A program made the position numbers and the translations under genes. Below are positions 55,639 to 64,000 of a stretch of DNA of 64,000 nucleotides, piece after piece. The notes under the pieces were generated by a model. It did not search any database, was not told where the DNA came from, and worked only from the letters and a program-made list of their open reading frames with translations. How positions within the stretch are numbered: the stretch's first letter is position 1; each line of letters begins with the position of its first letter. The stretch comes from Neorhizobium huautlense (GTDB lineage: Bacteria; Pseudomonadota; Alphaproteobacteria; Rhizobiales; Rhizobiaceae): the NCBI RefSeq assembly GCF_030811685.1, contig NZ_JAUSRF010000002.1:1-64000 (forward strand), written 5' to 3'.

Positions 55639-55777
55639 AATCGTCCTCCGTCACGTCCGGCAACGAATATTCATATTGTGTGATGCATGATGGATTGCAA
55701 AGGGTCTAGTGATCACAATCACAGGAGGAGTGTGCGTTCTGGCGGTCTACGCGGGCTGGTCGCACTTTCTCGCCAAC

Positions 55778-55808
55778 AAAAAAAGGCCCCGCCGTTTCGG
55801 GCGGGGCC
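55778..55808 (-). terminator. Terminator of the Arg/Trp-rich protein gene
   Basis: On the minus strand GGCCCCGCC pairs with GGCGGGGCC around a 6-base loop and is followed by seven Ts. Confidence 0.9.
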
Positions 55809-55814
55809 ATGGTC

Positions 55815-56147
55815 TTACCATTCGCGGTAATCGCGATAATCTCTGTGGCGGCGGTGCTCGCGCCACTCGCGACGATCGCGGCGTTCACGCCATTCACGAC
55901 GATCTCGCCACTCACGACGGTCACGCCAATGTTCGCGGCGATCCCAGCGGCGCTCGTAGCGCGGAGGCGGCCTGTTGGGGCGGCAGAAGCCGCGCGGCGA
56001 CAGGTGGAAACCGCGTCCGCAATAATAATCGACATTCTGGACTGCCGAGGTCGATGGGACTGCAGGCTGGCCCATCGGCATCGCATTGGCGCCACTGCCA
56101 AACAGGGTTCCGAGAATTATTCCGGCGCTCAAGATCAATCCGCGCAT
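55815..56147 (-). CDS. Exported Arg/Trp-rich GCG_CRPN-type protein
   Basis: This 110-residue protein has a signal peptide (about 1-23, ending GSGANA), a short linker, then YYCGRGFHLSPRGFCRPN, which matches the GCG_CRPN motif that precedes repeats in a family of small exported proteins. The last 45 residues are near-repeats of RREWRD/RRDRREW, ending YRDYREW, and so are extremely basic and aromatic. ATG 56147 is set 9 bases after AGGAGG; ATG 56153 is also possible. The function is unknown; binding to polyanions such as cell-surface polysaccharide is plausible. Confidence 0.78.
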   Translation of the reverse strand: MRGLILSAGIILGTLFGSGANAMPMGQPAVPSTSAVQNVDYYCGRGFHLSPRGFCRPNRPPPRYERRWDRREHWRDRREWRDRREWRERRDRREWREHRRHRDYRDYREW

Positions 56148-56311
56148 GATCATATCCCTCCTTTTGGGGTGAGGGGATTTGGCGCCCTGGCCGGTGAACC
56201 GTGAATGAACGAAAAGTGATGCTTTCGTGACCGGATATTGGCCAATCTGGGATCGGCCTGCGGATAGGAAGCCTGTGCTTTCGAGAGAGATTGCGAGGCT
56301 GGTCCAGAAAC

Positions 56312-56336
56312 GAAAAAACCCCGCGTGAGCGGGGTT
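56312..56336 (-). terminator. Terminator after tRNA-Pro
   Basis: On the minus strand AACCCCGC pairs with GCGGGGTT around TCAC and is followed by a T-run. It is 9 bases after the tRNA end. Confidence 0.9.
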
Positions 56337-56344
56337 ATTCTGGC

Positions 56345-56421
56345 TGGTCGGAGTGGCAAGATTCGAACTTGCGACCCCCACGTCCCGAACGTGGTGCGCT
56401 ACCAGACTGCGCTACACTCCG
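56345..56421 (-). tRNA. tRNA-Pro (CGG)
   Basis: This 77-nt cloverleaf has acceptor CGGAGTG/CACTCCG, anticodon CGG at complement 56385-56387, T arm GTTCGAATC and encoded CCA. A terminator follows directly. Confidence 0.96.
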
Positions 56422-56657
56422 TGTCCAGCGGGGGTTTCTATAATCGAGCCTCTTGTCTCGCACAAGCGGTAAAGCGAATAATTTTCGTATTTTTTGTGAC
56501 AGGGTTTCTGTTGTCATCGAGATCGCCCGCAAACCCGGCTTTATGCAGGATTTCGCAACAAGCACAAAGACTTGCTGGAATTGGCATTTGTCATTTCTTT
56601 GACGGCCTTCATGCCGTCAGGAGCGATCCGGAAGGCAGGTGGAGCCCGGGGGCGGGC

Positions 56658-58937
56658 TCACTTCTCGTGATAATAACTGGAAAACTGGCTGTGATAATAC
56701 TCGTTCGAACCGTGCTGGCCGTAGAGTTTCATCTTTTCCATGTCGACCTTGTTGAGGATGACGCCGACGCATTTGGCGTGCAGTTCGGCATCGGAAAACA
56801 GCGTGTTGCGCACCACGGCCGGAGAGGTTTCCCCCCATTTCACCACCATCACGATGGAATCCAGCATCGGGCTGATGGCGCGGGCATCGACAACGGCGCC
56901 AAGCGGCGGCAGGTCGACGATGATGTAATCGAAATTGCGGCGCAGCGTGTCCATGACCCGACCCATGACAGGCGATGCCAGCAGATCCGACGAATGCGGC
57001 ACGCGGCGGCGCACCACAGCGGGCAGGAAGGCGAGGCGGGTCTGCGGGTCGAACATCAATGTCTGGTCGAGTGGCTCGTTATTGGTGAGCGTTTCCAGAA
57101 TGCCGCGTTCGGCATGCTGGCCAAGCGCCCGCGTGGCGCCGGGATTGCGCAGGTCGGCATCGAGCAGCAGCGTGCGGGCACCCTGCATGGCGAGCAGGCC
57201 GGCGAGGTTTGCGGAAACCGTTGTCTTGCCTTCGCCGGGAAGCGCGGAGACGACGCCGATCACCTTGGCGCCTTCGCCGGAAAAAGACAGATCGGCGGCG
57301 ATCTTTGCGCTGCGCAGCGTCTCGGCAAATTGCGACAAGGGGTGGTCGACGCAATAACGATAGGCATTGTTGAGTGGTCGGATGACGTTGGGGTGTGCCG
57401 GTTCGCTGCTGTTGGCCGGTGCGCGCACATCGGTGATGAGCGGGGCAAGGCCGAGATATTCGAGACCCAGCTGGTCGCGCACCTGATCGCCGGTGCGGAA
57501 GAAGCGGTCGCGGAATTCACGGAAACCACCGATCGAGGCGCCGACCATCAGGCCGAAAAAGGCAAACAGTACCATCAGCATCGGCTTGTTGGGCTTGCTC
57601 GGCTTCAATGGCGGCGTGGCTTGCGTGATCACGCGGGCTTCGGTTACCGGGAAGGACTGCTGTTGCATCGCTTCCTGATACCGCGCGAGAAACGTCTGGT
57701 AGAGGTTCTTATAGCTGTCGGCGGAACGTTCGAGTTCGCGCAGCTGTACCTGTGTTTCACCGGCCATGGCCGAGACCGAGGTGAGGCTGGCGACATTCTC
57801 TTCCAGCGATTTCTGCTTGGCCCGGGCAACGTCGAGTTCGCTCTGGTAGCTCTCGGCGATGCGGCCGAGTTCATCGAACATCTGCTGTTCGTATTGCTCC
57901 ATCTCGCCGCGCAGGCGCGCCGCCTGAACGTGGTTTTCACCGAATTTCTGGGAAATCTCGGCCTGTTTGCGCGATGCCGTCAGGTATTTGTCGCGCAGGT
58001 TGGCGGAGATCGAGTTGACCAGCGCATCGGTGACGAGAGCGTCGGAACGGCGTTCGTTGACGATGGTCTGGATGCGATTGTATTTCGCCTGGGCGCGGGC
58101 GGTATCGGCCTGCGCCACGATCAGCGAACTGTTGAGTTCGGAAAGCTGTTGTTCGTTGACGAGAAGCCCGTCCTTGGCGGCGATCAGACCGTTGTCGCGG
58201 CGGAATTTCTGCACCGCCAGATCGGAATCCATCACCTGCTGCTTCAGCTCGGCAAGGCGCTGTTCCAGCCATTCGCTGGCGCGGCGGGTGGATTCGAAAC
58301 GGGCGTTGAACTTGTCCAGCAGATAGGTGCTGGCATAGGCGTTGGCGATATCGGAGGAGAGTTGCGCTGAAGGTGACGTGTAGCCGAGATTGATGACATA
58401 GGACTGGCCGCTGCGGGCCACCGCCATGTTGCTGAGGAGAATGGTGCGGGCGATGGTCTTGTTGTCTTCGGCCACGTCCTCTTCGGAGCGGAACCAGTTC
58501 GCGATATTGAGCGGGCCGAGCAGTTTGCCGATCGAAAAGCCGGAGACGCCCATGAAGGCTTCGTTTTGGGTCAGGTTCAGCTTGTCGATGACGGCATCGG
58601 CCACGCTGTCGGACTTGATGATTTCCAGCTGGCTGAGAATGGTCGCCTCGTCATCGACCGTCACCCGCGACTGGTTTTCGGTCATGTCGGAGATGACGCC
58701 GCTATTGCCGCGATCCATGATCAGGCTGGTATAGGCGGTGAACTGCGGCACGGTGGTCGATAGATAGGCAAAACCGAGCGCCGCGAAAACGACGATCATC
58801 GCCGCCATGATCAGCCACTGGCGGCGGATCATCGCCAGGATCGCGTCGAAATCGATCAGAGTAATTTCCGGATCATCCCCTGCCTGGCCGAATGGACCCT
58901 GGGCCTGCTGGAAGGAGAGCTGGTCTGGTACCCTCAT
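56658..58937 (-). CDS. ExoP/Wzc-like polysaccharide co-polymerase and BY-kinase
   Basis: This 759-residue inner-membrane protein controls chain length in exopolysaccharide synthesis. A Wzz domain has membrane spans at about 40-60 and 455-475 with a long periplasmic coiled-coil region between. The C-terminal cytoplasmic tyrosine-kinase domain has Walker A ALPGEGKTT (about 564-572), Walker A' LLLDADLRNPG (about 591-601), and a Tyr cluster at the very end (NEYYHSQFSSYYHEK) for autophosphorylation. ATG 58937 has a GAGGAG site. Neighbouring ugd and rml genes supply sugar nucleotides. Confidence 0.93.
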   Translation of the reverse strand: MRVPDQLSFQQAQGPFGQAGDDPEITLIDFDAILAMIRRQWLIMAAMIVVFAALGFAYLSTTVPQFTAYTSLIMDRGNSGVISDMTENQSRVTVDDEATILSQLEIIKSDSVADAVIDKLNLTQNEAFMGVSGFSIGKLLGPLNIANWFRSEEDVAEDNKTIARTILLSNMAVARSGQSYVINLGYTSPSAQLSSDIANAYASTYLLDKFNARFESTRRASEWLEQRLAELKQQVMDSDLAVQKFRRDNGLIAAKDGLLVNEQQLSELNSSLIVAQADTARAQAKYNRIQTIVNERRSDALVTDALVNSISANLRDKYLTASRKQAEISQKFGENHVQAARLRGEMEQYEQQMFDELGRIAESYQSELDVARAKQKSLEENVASLTSVSAMAGETQVQLRELERSADSYKNLYQTFLARYQEAMQQQSFPVTEARVITQATPPLKPSKPNKPMLMVLFAFFGLMVGASIGGFREFRDRFFRTGDQVRDQLGLEYLGLAPLITDVRAPANSSEPAHPNVIRPLNNAYRYCVDHPLSQFAETLRSAKIAADLSFSGEGAKVIGVVSALPGEGKTTVSANLAGLLAMQGARTLLLDADLRNPGATRALGQHAERGILETLTNNEPLDQTLMFDPQTRLAFLPAVVRRRVPHSSDLLASPVMGRVMDTLRRNFDYIIVDLPPLGAVVDARAISPMLDSIVMVVKWGETSPAVVRNTLFSDAELHAKCVGVILNKVDMEKMKLYGQHGSNEYYHSQFSSYYHEK

Positions 58938-59095
58938 CAAGTGCTCCTCATGGTCCCCGGAACGCTTTAGGCGCTTTCTCCGCAACACATGCGGATCAGG
59001 GATCTGGGTTTCGCGTGGTGCCGTGTTGGCCGGCCACGTCTGTCCGGTCTTCCATAAGAGAGGCAATCATCATGCCATCTCTGACGAAAATAAGG

Positions 59096-59140
59096 AAATG
59101 GCCCCGGCAAGCCTAAAGGAAACATGCCGGAGCCATTTTT
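59096..59140 (-). terminator. Hairpin terminator between ugd and exoP-like gene
   Basis: AATGGCTCCGGCA pairs with TGCCGGGGCCATT (one G-T) on the minus strand, followed by a T-rich tract. A second hairpin at 59162-59185 (8-bp stem) lies closer to the ugd stop. Confidence 0.65.
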
Positions 59141-59203
59141 CTGCGGTTTTTGCCGTTCTGCCGGGCAGGTTTTGAAGCCTGCCCGACCCGGCTCGGGTTC
59201 GGC

Positions 59204-60508
59204 TCAGTTCAGGCCGATGCCGTGATAGGCAAAACCGTGCTTGGCGACTTCCGCCGGGCGGTAGATGTTGCGCAGGTCGACAAGGACCGGGCTCTTCATC
59301 ATGCCCTTGGCGCGCGGCAGGTCGAGTGCACGGAACTGGTTCCATTCCGTCACGATGACGATGGCATCGGCATCGGCGATCGCTTCATACGGACCGGCGA
59401 CATATTCGATGCCTTCGATCAGCTTTTTGGCGTTTTCCATGCCTTCCGGATCGTAGGCGGCAACCGTGGCGCCGCTATCCTGCAGGGTCTGGATGACGGC
59501 AATCGCCGGACTATCACGCATGTCGTCGGTGTTCGGCTTGAAGGTGAGGCCGAGCACGGCGATCTTCTTGCCGCGCACGTCGCCTTCCAGCGCCGAGATG
59601 ACCTTGCGGCCCATGGCGCGCTTGCGGTTGTCGTTGATCGAGATGGTGGTCTCGATCAGGCGCATCGGGCTTTCATGGTCCTGCGCGGTCTTGGCGAGCG
59701 CCAGCGTGTCCTTTGGGAAGCACGAACCGCCGTAACCTGGGCCGGCATGCAGGAATTTTGCGCCGATACGGCCATCGAGGCCGATGCCACGCGAAACATC
59801 CTGAACATTGGCGCCGACCTTTTCGCACAGGTCGGCGATCTCGTTGATGAAGGTGATCTTCATGGCGAGGAAACCGTTGGCGGCGTATTTGATCAGCTCG
59901 GACGTGCGGCGTGCGGTAAACAGCAGCGGTGCCTGGTTTAGATAAAGCGGGCGGTAGACTTCGGTCATCACGCCACGGGCGCGGTCGTCGTCAAGGCCGA
60001 TGACGATACGGTCGGGACGCTTGAAGTCCTCGATGGCCGCACCCTCGCGCAGGAATTCCGGGTTGGAGACGACGGCGATATCGGCGTTCGGATTGGCTTC
60101 CTTGACGATGCGCTCGACCTCGTCACCGGTGCCGACCGGCACGGTGGACTTGGTGACGACGACGGTGAAGCCGGTGCAATGCTCGGCAATTTCCTTCGCG
60201 GCGGCATAGACATAGGAGAGGTCTGCGTGACCATCGCCACGACGCGACGGCGTGCCGACGGCGATAAACACCACGTCCGCATCCTTGACGCTGTTCTGCA
60301 CATCGGTGGAGAAGGTCAGGCGGCCGGACTTCACGTTTTCAGCGACGATCTGGTCGAGACCCGGCTCGTAGATCGGCATGACGCCCTTTTCGAGTGCGTC
60401 GATCTTGGACTTGTCCTTGTCGACGCAGATGACATCATGGCCGAAGTCGGCAAAGCAGACGCCGGAGACGAGACCGACATAGCCGGAACCGATCATGGTG
60501 ATACGCAT
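59204..60508 (-). CDS. ugd: UDP-glucose 6-dehydrogenase
   Basis: This 434-residue enzyme oxidises UDP-glucose to UDP-glucuronate, a precursor of acidic surface polysaccharides. The NAD fold opens MRITMIGSGYVGLVSGVCFA. The catalytic cysteine is C263 in GPGYGGSCFPKDT, with the helper lysine and Asn in LIKYAANGFLAMKITFINE (in part). Length and motifs are standard. It lies 267 bases upstream of the ExoP-like gene on the same strand, with terminator-like hairpins between. Confidence 0.95.
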   Translation of the reverse strand: MRITMIGSGYVGLVSGVCFADFGHDVICVDKDKSKIDALEKGVMPIYEPGLDQIVAENVKSGRLTFSTDVQNSVKDADVVFIAVGTPSRRGDGHADLSYVYAAAKEIAEHCTGFTVVVTKSTVPVGTGDEVERIVKEANPNADIAVVSNPEFLREGAAIEDFKRPDRIVIGLDDDRARGVMTEVYRPLYLNQAPLLFTARRTSELIKYAANGFLAMKITFINEIADLCEKVGANVQDVSRGIGLDGRIGAKFLHAGPGYGGSCFPKDTLALAKTAQDHESPMRLIETTISINDNRKRAMGRKVISALEGDVRGKKIAVLGLTFKPNTDDMRDSPAIAVIQTLQDSGATVAAYDPEGMENAKKLIEGIEYVAGPYEAIADADAIVIVTEWNQFRALDLPRAKGMMKSPVLVDLRNIYRPAEVAKHGFAYHGIGLN

Positions 60509-61197
60509 ATTCCCTCGCGTGTTAGGACTAGGTTGATGCTGCAGCGCGGCATTATTGTGTCATATTGTGTTTCAGGACAACGACAAAAAGCCACTTTCTG
60601 ACAGAGAATTCGATTGTTGGCGCCACCATAGCTGGGGCGTAAGTCCATTCTTTCAATCCGCTCTTCTAAACGAGTTTTCCCGTCAGGCCAAATTAACCCT
60701 TGCGGCGTGACTTTTCTGCCGCAAAATGAGCGAGCTGAATGAGGCTCATGTTCGTGCCGCCTTTTATGTCTTTGATACAAAAATGTTTTATTTGCGTCCT
60801 ATGATCCCGGCCGGGTCACGTGATGAAGCGAAAGGCAATCCGGACCGGTGAACAGAAATTCACCTTTGTTTCCAATTATGGTCGGTTTTTAAATATCTGA
60901 GTGACCCTTGCCATCTGCTTTTCGACGCCTAATTCCGGCCGGCGGGGTGGTGAAGAAAGGGTGAAGACCGAAAGTTGACAGGCAGACAGAAAATGTTGCC
61001 ATGCAGCATGAAAAGTGCAAACCTGCCGTTATGGCAATTGCTGAATGCAACGAATTCAAGCTGCCGGAACGCCCTTGAGCAGAGGGTTTTCGGAAACTGA
61101 CAATTCTCAAGAGGCAAGCGTTTCTTTATGTCGAATGCCTCTGTCCTGAATGCCTTTTTCTGCCAAAAAGGGACCTCATGAAACTGACGGGTGCGTG
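60509..61197. other. Long gap upstream of rmlC
   Basis: This 689-base divergent gap between ugd and rmlC is AT-richer than its surroundings. Short frames on either strand lack ribosome sites and family features. It probably holds the promoters for the two polysaccharide units. Near its end a 6-codon frame precedes rmlC (see 61178). Confidence 0.5.
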
Positions 61198-61198
61198 A
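61178..61198 (+). promoter_or_regulatory. Six-codon leader frame overlapping the rmlC start
   Basis: ATGAAACTGACGGGTGCGTGA (MKLTGA, stop) has an AAAGGG site upstream, and its stop overlaps the rmlC ATG by one base (TGATG). It may raise rmlC initiation by re-initiation, or may be chance. Confidence 0.3.
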
Positions 61199-61758
61199 TG
61201 AAAATCGAACGATTGCCGCTGGCCGGACTGGCCAAGATTATTCCGACAAGACTGGGCGATCACCGCGGGTATTTTGCGGAGGTTTTCAAGGATGGCTGGT
61301 TCCGCGAAAATGTCGCGGATGTGGATTTCGTGCAGGAAAACGAGTCCCTGTCGGCGGCTGTCGGCACGGTGCGCGGCCTGCATTTCCAGCTGGAACCGTT
61401 CGCGCAGGGCAAGCTTGTGCGGTGTCTCGCGGGCAGGATTTTCGATGTCGCCGTCGATATCCGCGTCGGTTCGCCGACCTATGGGCAATGGTATGGCGCG
61501 GAGCTTTCCAAGGAAAACGGCGAGCAGCTTTGGGTGCCGGCCGGTTTTGCCCATGGTTTTGCCACTCTCGAGCCGGACAGTGTCATCTTCTATAAGGTGA
61601 CGGCGCCCTATAGCGCGGAAAACGATCGCGGCCTTTTGTGGAACGATCCGGAAATCGGCATCGAATGGCCGTTGCCGCTCGACAATGCGATCCTGTCCGA
61701 CAAGGATACCAAACAGCCGAAACTGGCGGATCTGCCGCCTTCCTTCCAGTATCGATAA
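61198..61758 (+). CDS. rmlC: dTDP-4-dehydrorhamnose 3,5-epimerase
   Basis: This 186-residue cupin-fold epimerase carries out the third step of dTDP-L-rhamnose synthesis. The conserved [19 protein letters not shown] holds the catalytic His and substrate-binding residues, and [14 protein letters not shown] is the second family block. ATG 61198 starts the conserved core; an ATG 16 codons earlier lacks support. First in the order rmlC-rmlB-rmlD-rmlA; rmlB begins 34 bases on. Confidence 0.95.
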   Translation: MKIERLPLAGLAKIIPTRLGDHRGYFAEVFKDGWFRENVADVDFVQENESLSAAVGTVRGLHFQLEPFAQGKLVRCLAGRIFDVAVDIRVGSPTYGQWYGAELSKENGEQLWVPAGFAHGFATLEPDSVIFYKVTAPYSAENDRGLLWNDPEIGIEWPLPLDNAILSDKDTKQPKLADLPPSFQYR

Positions 61759-61792
61759 ACCCCAGTCATTGATGAGACAGGAGACAAAATCC

Positions 61793-62848
61793 ATGCGTAT
61801 TCTCGTTACCGGCGGAGCAGGTTTCATCGGTTCAGCACTCGTCCGGCATCTGGTCAAAAATGTCGGTGCCGAAGTGCTCAATGTCGACAAGCTGACCTAT
61901 GCCGGCAATCTGGCATCGCTCAAGGAGATCGAGGGCGCTTCGAACTACCAGTTCCTGCAGGCCGATATCTGCGATCTGCAAAAGATGTCCGAGGCGATGA
62001 CCTCGTTCAAACCGGACCGGATCATGCATCTGGCGGCGGAAAGCCATGTCGACCGCTCGATCAGCGGCGCTGCCGATTTCGTGCAGACCAATGTCATGGG
62101 CACGTTTTCCCTGCTGGAGGCCGCCCGCCATTACTGGAACGACCTGTCGCCGGCCCGTAAGGAGGCTTTCCGCTTCCTGCATGTCTCGACAGACGAGGTT
62201 TACGGTTCTCTCGGTGACGAAGGCCTGTTTGAGGAAGTCACGCCTTACGATCCGTCGTCGCCTTACTCCGCTTCGAAAGCCGCGAGTGACCATCTGGCGA
62301 TCGCCTGGCACCGCACCTACGGCCTGCCGGTCGTGGTGTCGAACTGCTCCAACAATTACGGGCCTTATCATTTCCCGGAAAAGCTGATCCCACTGATCAT
62401 TCTGAACGCCATGGATGGCAAGCCGCTGCCGGTCTACGGCGAAGGCGTCAACATCCGCGACTGGCTTTATGTCGAGGATCACGCACGCGCGCTCGACCTG
62501 ATCGCCTCGCGTGGCCGTCTCGGCGAGAAGTATAATGTCGGCGGCCGCAACGAGCGCAAAAATATCGATGTCGTCAAGCGTATCTGCTCTTTGATGGACG
62601 AGCTGCGTCCGAAGGCGACGCCGCATGCCGACCTGATCACCTATGTCACCGACCGTCCGGGCCATGATGCGCGTTACGCCATCGATGCCACCAAGCTGGA
62701 AACGGAACTGGGCTGGAAGGCTGAGGAGAACTTTGACAGCGGCATCGAGCGCACCGTGCGCTGGTATCTCGACAATGAATGGTGGTGGCAGCCGCTGCGC
62801 GAAGGCGTCTATTCCGGCGAGCGTCTCGGCGTTCTGAAGAAGGGTTGA
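61793..62848 (+). CDS. rmlB: dTDP-glucose 4,6-dehydratase
   Basis: This 351-residue short-chain dehydrogenase of the extended type carries out the second step of dTDP-L-rhamnose synthesis. It has the NAD motif [19 protein letters not shown], the catalytic STDEVYG (Thr-Asp-Glu) and [11 protein letters not shown] (Tyr and Lys). ATG 61793 has a CAGGAG site; the frame open upstream overlaps rmlC and is rejected. rmlD begins 5 bases after its stop. Confidence 0.96.
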   Translation: MRILVTGGAGFIGSALVRHLVKNVGAEVLNVDKLTYAGNLASLKEIEGASNYQFLQADICDLQKMSEAMTSFKPDRIMHLAAESHVDRSISGAADFVQTNVMGTFSLLEAARHYWNDLSPARKEAFRFLHVSTDEVYGSLGDEGLFEEVTPYDPSSPYSASKAASDHLAIAWHRTYGLPVVVSNCSNNYGPYHFPEKLIPLIILNAMDGKPLPVYGEGVNIRDWLYVEDHARALDLIASRGRLGEKYNVGGRNERKNIDVVKRICSLMDELRPKATPHADLITYVTDRPGHDARYAIDATKLETELGWKAEENFDSGIERTVRWYLDNEWWWQPLREGVYSGERLGVLKKG

Positions 62849-62853
62849 CCGCC

Positions 62854-63729
62854 ATGCGGATTGCCGTCACGGGAAAACAGGGGCAGGTGGTGACCGCGCT
62901 GATCGAGCGCGGCGCTGAAGCCGGCGTCGAAATCGTCGCCGTCGGCCGGCCTGAGCTGGATCTTGCCGATCCCTCTTCGATCCGTCGTGTTCTTTCCGAA
63001 CTGAAGCCGGATGCCATCGTCTCGGCCGCCGCCTATACGGCGGTCGACAAGGCGGAAAGCGAACAGGAGCTGGCCTTTGCCGTCAATGCCAAGGGTCCGC
63101 AGGCGCTGGCCGAAGTGGCGGATGAGCTGGGCATTCCCGTCGTGCATCTGTCGACCGATTACGTTTTTCCGGGCGATAGCCAGGGCATTTATGTCGAAAC
63201 CGACGCGACTGGTCCGGTTTCGGTTTACGGCAAGTCGAAACTGGCGGGCGAGGAAGCCATTGCGGCAGCCACACCCAATCATGCCATCCTGCGCACCGCC
63301 TGGGTTTATTCACCCTTCGGCGCCAATTTCGTAAAAACGATGTTGCGGCTGGCGGAAACCCGCGATGCCTTGAATGTCGTGGCCGATCAGCACGGCACGC
63401 CGACCAGCGCGCTCGATATCGCCGATGCGGTGATCGCCATCGCCAAACGTCTGGCATCCGATGCCGATCCGAAACTGCGTGGCGTTTTCCATCTCACCGG
63501 CAGCGGTGAGGCGACATGGGCGGATTTCGCCGATGAAATCTTTGCCGGTCTGAAGGCGAAAAGCGGCAGGCAAATTTCCGTCGGCCGCATCACCACCGAT
63601 CAGTATCCGACACCGGCCAAGCGGCCGGCCAATTCGCGGTTGTCGAACGACAAGCTGGCAAACACCTACGGCATCGTGCTGCCGGACTGGAAACAGTCCA
63701 CCAAGGTCGTGCTCGACCGCCTTCTCTAA
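62854..63729 (+). CDS. rmlD: dTDP-4-dehydrorhamnose reductase
   Basis: This 291-residue reductase is the last step of dTDP-L-rhamnose synthesis, using NAD(P)H. It has GKQGQ as nucleotide loop, the LSTDYVFPG motif with the catalytic Thr, and YGKSKLAGE with Tyr and Lys. ATG 62854 begins the Rossmann strand; the frame extending into rmlB is rejected. rmlA follows after 75 bases. Confidence 0.95.
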   Translation: MRIAVTGKQGQVVTALIERGAEAGVEIVAVGRPELDLADPSSIRRVLSELKPDAIVSAAAYTAVDKAESEQELAFAVNAKGPQALAEVADELGIPVVHLSTDYVFPGDSQGIYVETDATGPVSVYGKSKLAGEEAIAAATPNHAILRTAWVYSPFGANFVKTMLRLAETRDALNVVADQHGTPTSALDIADAVIAIAKRLASDADPKLRGVFHLTGSGEATWADFADEIFAGLKAKSGRQISVGRITTDQYPTPAKRPANSRLSNDKLANTYGIVLPDWKQSTKVVLDRLL

Positions 63730-63804
63730 CGATCGGTGCGAACGCGGTTCGCGCCTGACGCATTTGTGCCCGAACCAAGCGGGCCTGACAGTAAGGGAAA
63801 ACGC

Positions 63805-64000
63805 ATGAAGGGTATCATTCTCGCCGGCGGCTCCGGCACACGCCTTTATCCGATCACCATGGCCGTCTCCAAGCAGCTGATGCCGGTCTATGACAAACCG
63901 ATGATCTATTACCCGCTGACCACGCTGATGCTGGCCGGGATCAAGGAAATCCTGATCATCACCACGCCGCATGACAACGAGGCGTTCAAGCGTCTTCTGG
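63805..64000 (+). CDS. rmlA: Glucose-1-phosphate thymidylyltransferase, 5' part
   Basis: The first 65 codons are present before the window ends. [20 protein letters not shown] is the nucleotide-binding signature of RmlA, followed by [17 protein letters not shown] with the catalytic lysines. The enzyme makes dTDP-glucose, the first step of the rhamnose pathway. A GTAAGGG site precedes the ATG. Confidence 0.95.
   Translation, partial: MKGIILAGGSGTRLYPITMAVSKQLMPVYDKPMIYYPLTTLMLAGIKEILIITTPHDNEAFKRLL

Noticed and set aside
60493..60780. 95-codon frame upstream of ugd
   Set aside because: No ribosome site or family feature, and it overlaps the ugd start; treated as non-coding.

Overview
The window looks like a chromosomal segment from an alphaproteobacterium of the Rhizobiaceae (Rhizobium/Agrobacterium group). 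This rests on protein resemblance, not on a search: a DUF982 protein, ohr/ohrR, cyoABCD, an ExoP-type exopolysaccharide protein and the tRNA genes all look rhizobial, and the base composition is GC-rich.

Layout. Positions 1-400 hold the 3' end of a 5S rRNA, a spacer with three tandem hairpins and tRNA-fMet. Positions 600-2900 carry a membrane diguanylate cyclase and the divergent ohr/ohrR peroxide pair. Positions 3200-8650 hold a dipeptide ABC importer (dppABCDF). Positions 8750-25000 hold a large catabolic island: a second peptide-family ABC importer with a DapA-like aldolase/lyase; divergent from it a BNR (sialidase-fold) protein, a PdxA2-like dehydrogenase and an iron alcohol dehydrogenase; then a four-carbon acid-sugar kinase, two GntR regulators, an RraA-like aldolase and an IlvD/Edd-family dehydratase. 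Together these suggest import and stepwise breakdown of a sugar acid or a glycan-derived acid. Positions 25000-33000 carry a DUF982 protein, an acetyltransferase, a two-component system, malate:quinone oxidoreductase, a persulfide-dioxygenase-like enzyme and a chemoreceptor.

Positions 33100-46450 form a selenium island: selD, two exported proteins, then on the minus strand fdoGHI-fdhE-selA-(Sel1-repeat gene)-selB-selC-(unknown gene). The formate dehydrogenase catalytic subunit has an in-frame TGA (45838-45840) followed directly by a SECIS-like hairpin, so it is read as one selenoprotein and not as two genes. The tRNA-Sec gene lies wholly inside the 3' end of the selB reading frame. The selenocysteine decoding set present is selA, selB, selC and selD.

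Positions 46900-54800 carry an AraC regulator, SURF1, the cyoABCD quinol oxidase operon and a divergent MHS-family permease; an FNR/FixK-like box sits between cyoA and the permease. Formate dehydrogenase and Mqo feed the quinone pool, and the bo3-type oxidase drains it. Positions 54800-56500 hold three tiny membrane-protein genes, an Arg/Trp-rich exported protein and tRNA-Pro(CGG). Positions 56600-64000 are surface-polysaccharide genes: an ExoP/Wzc co-polymerase, UDP-glucose dehydrogenase and rmlCBDA for dTDP-L-rhamnose, with rmlA cut by the window end.

I saw no CRISPR array, transposase, integrase or prophage. Repeats are limited to small palindromes.
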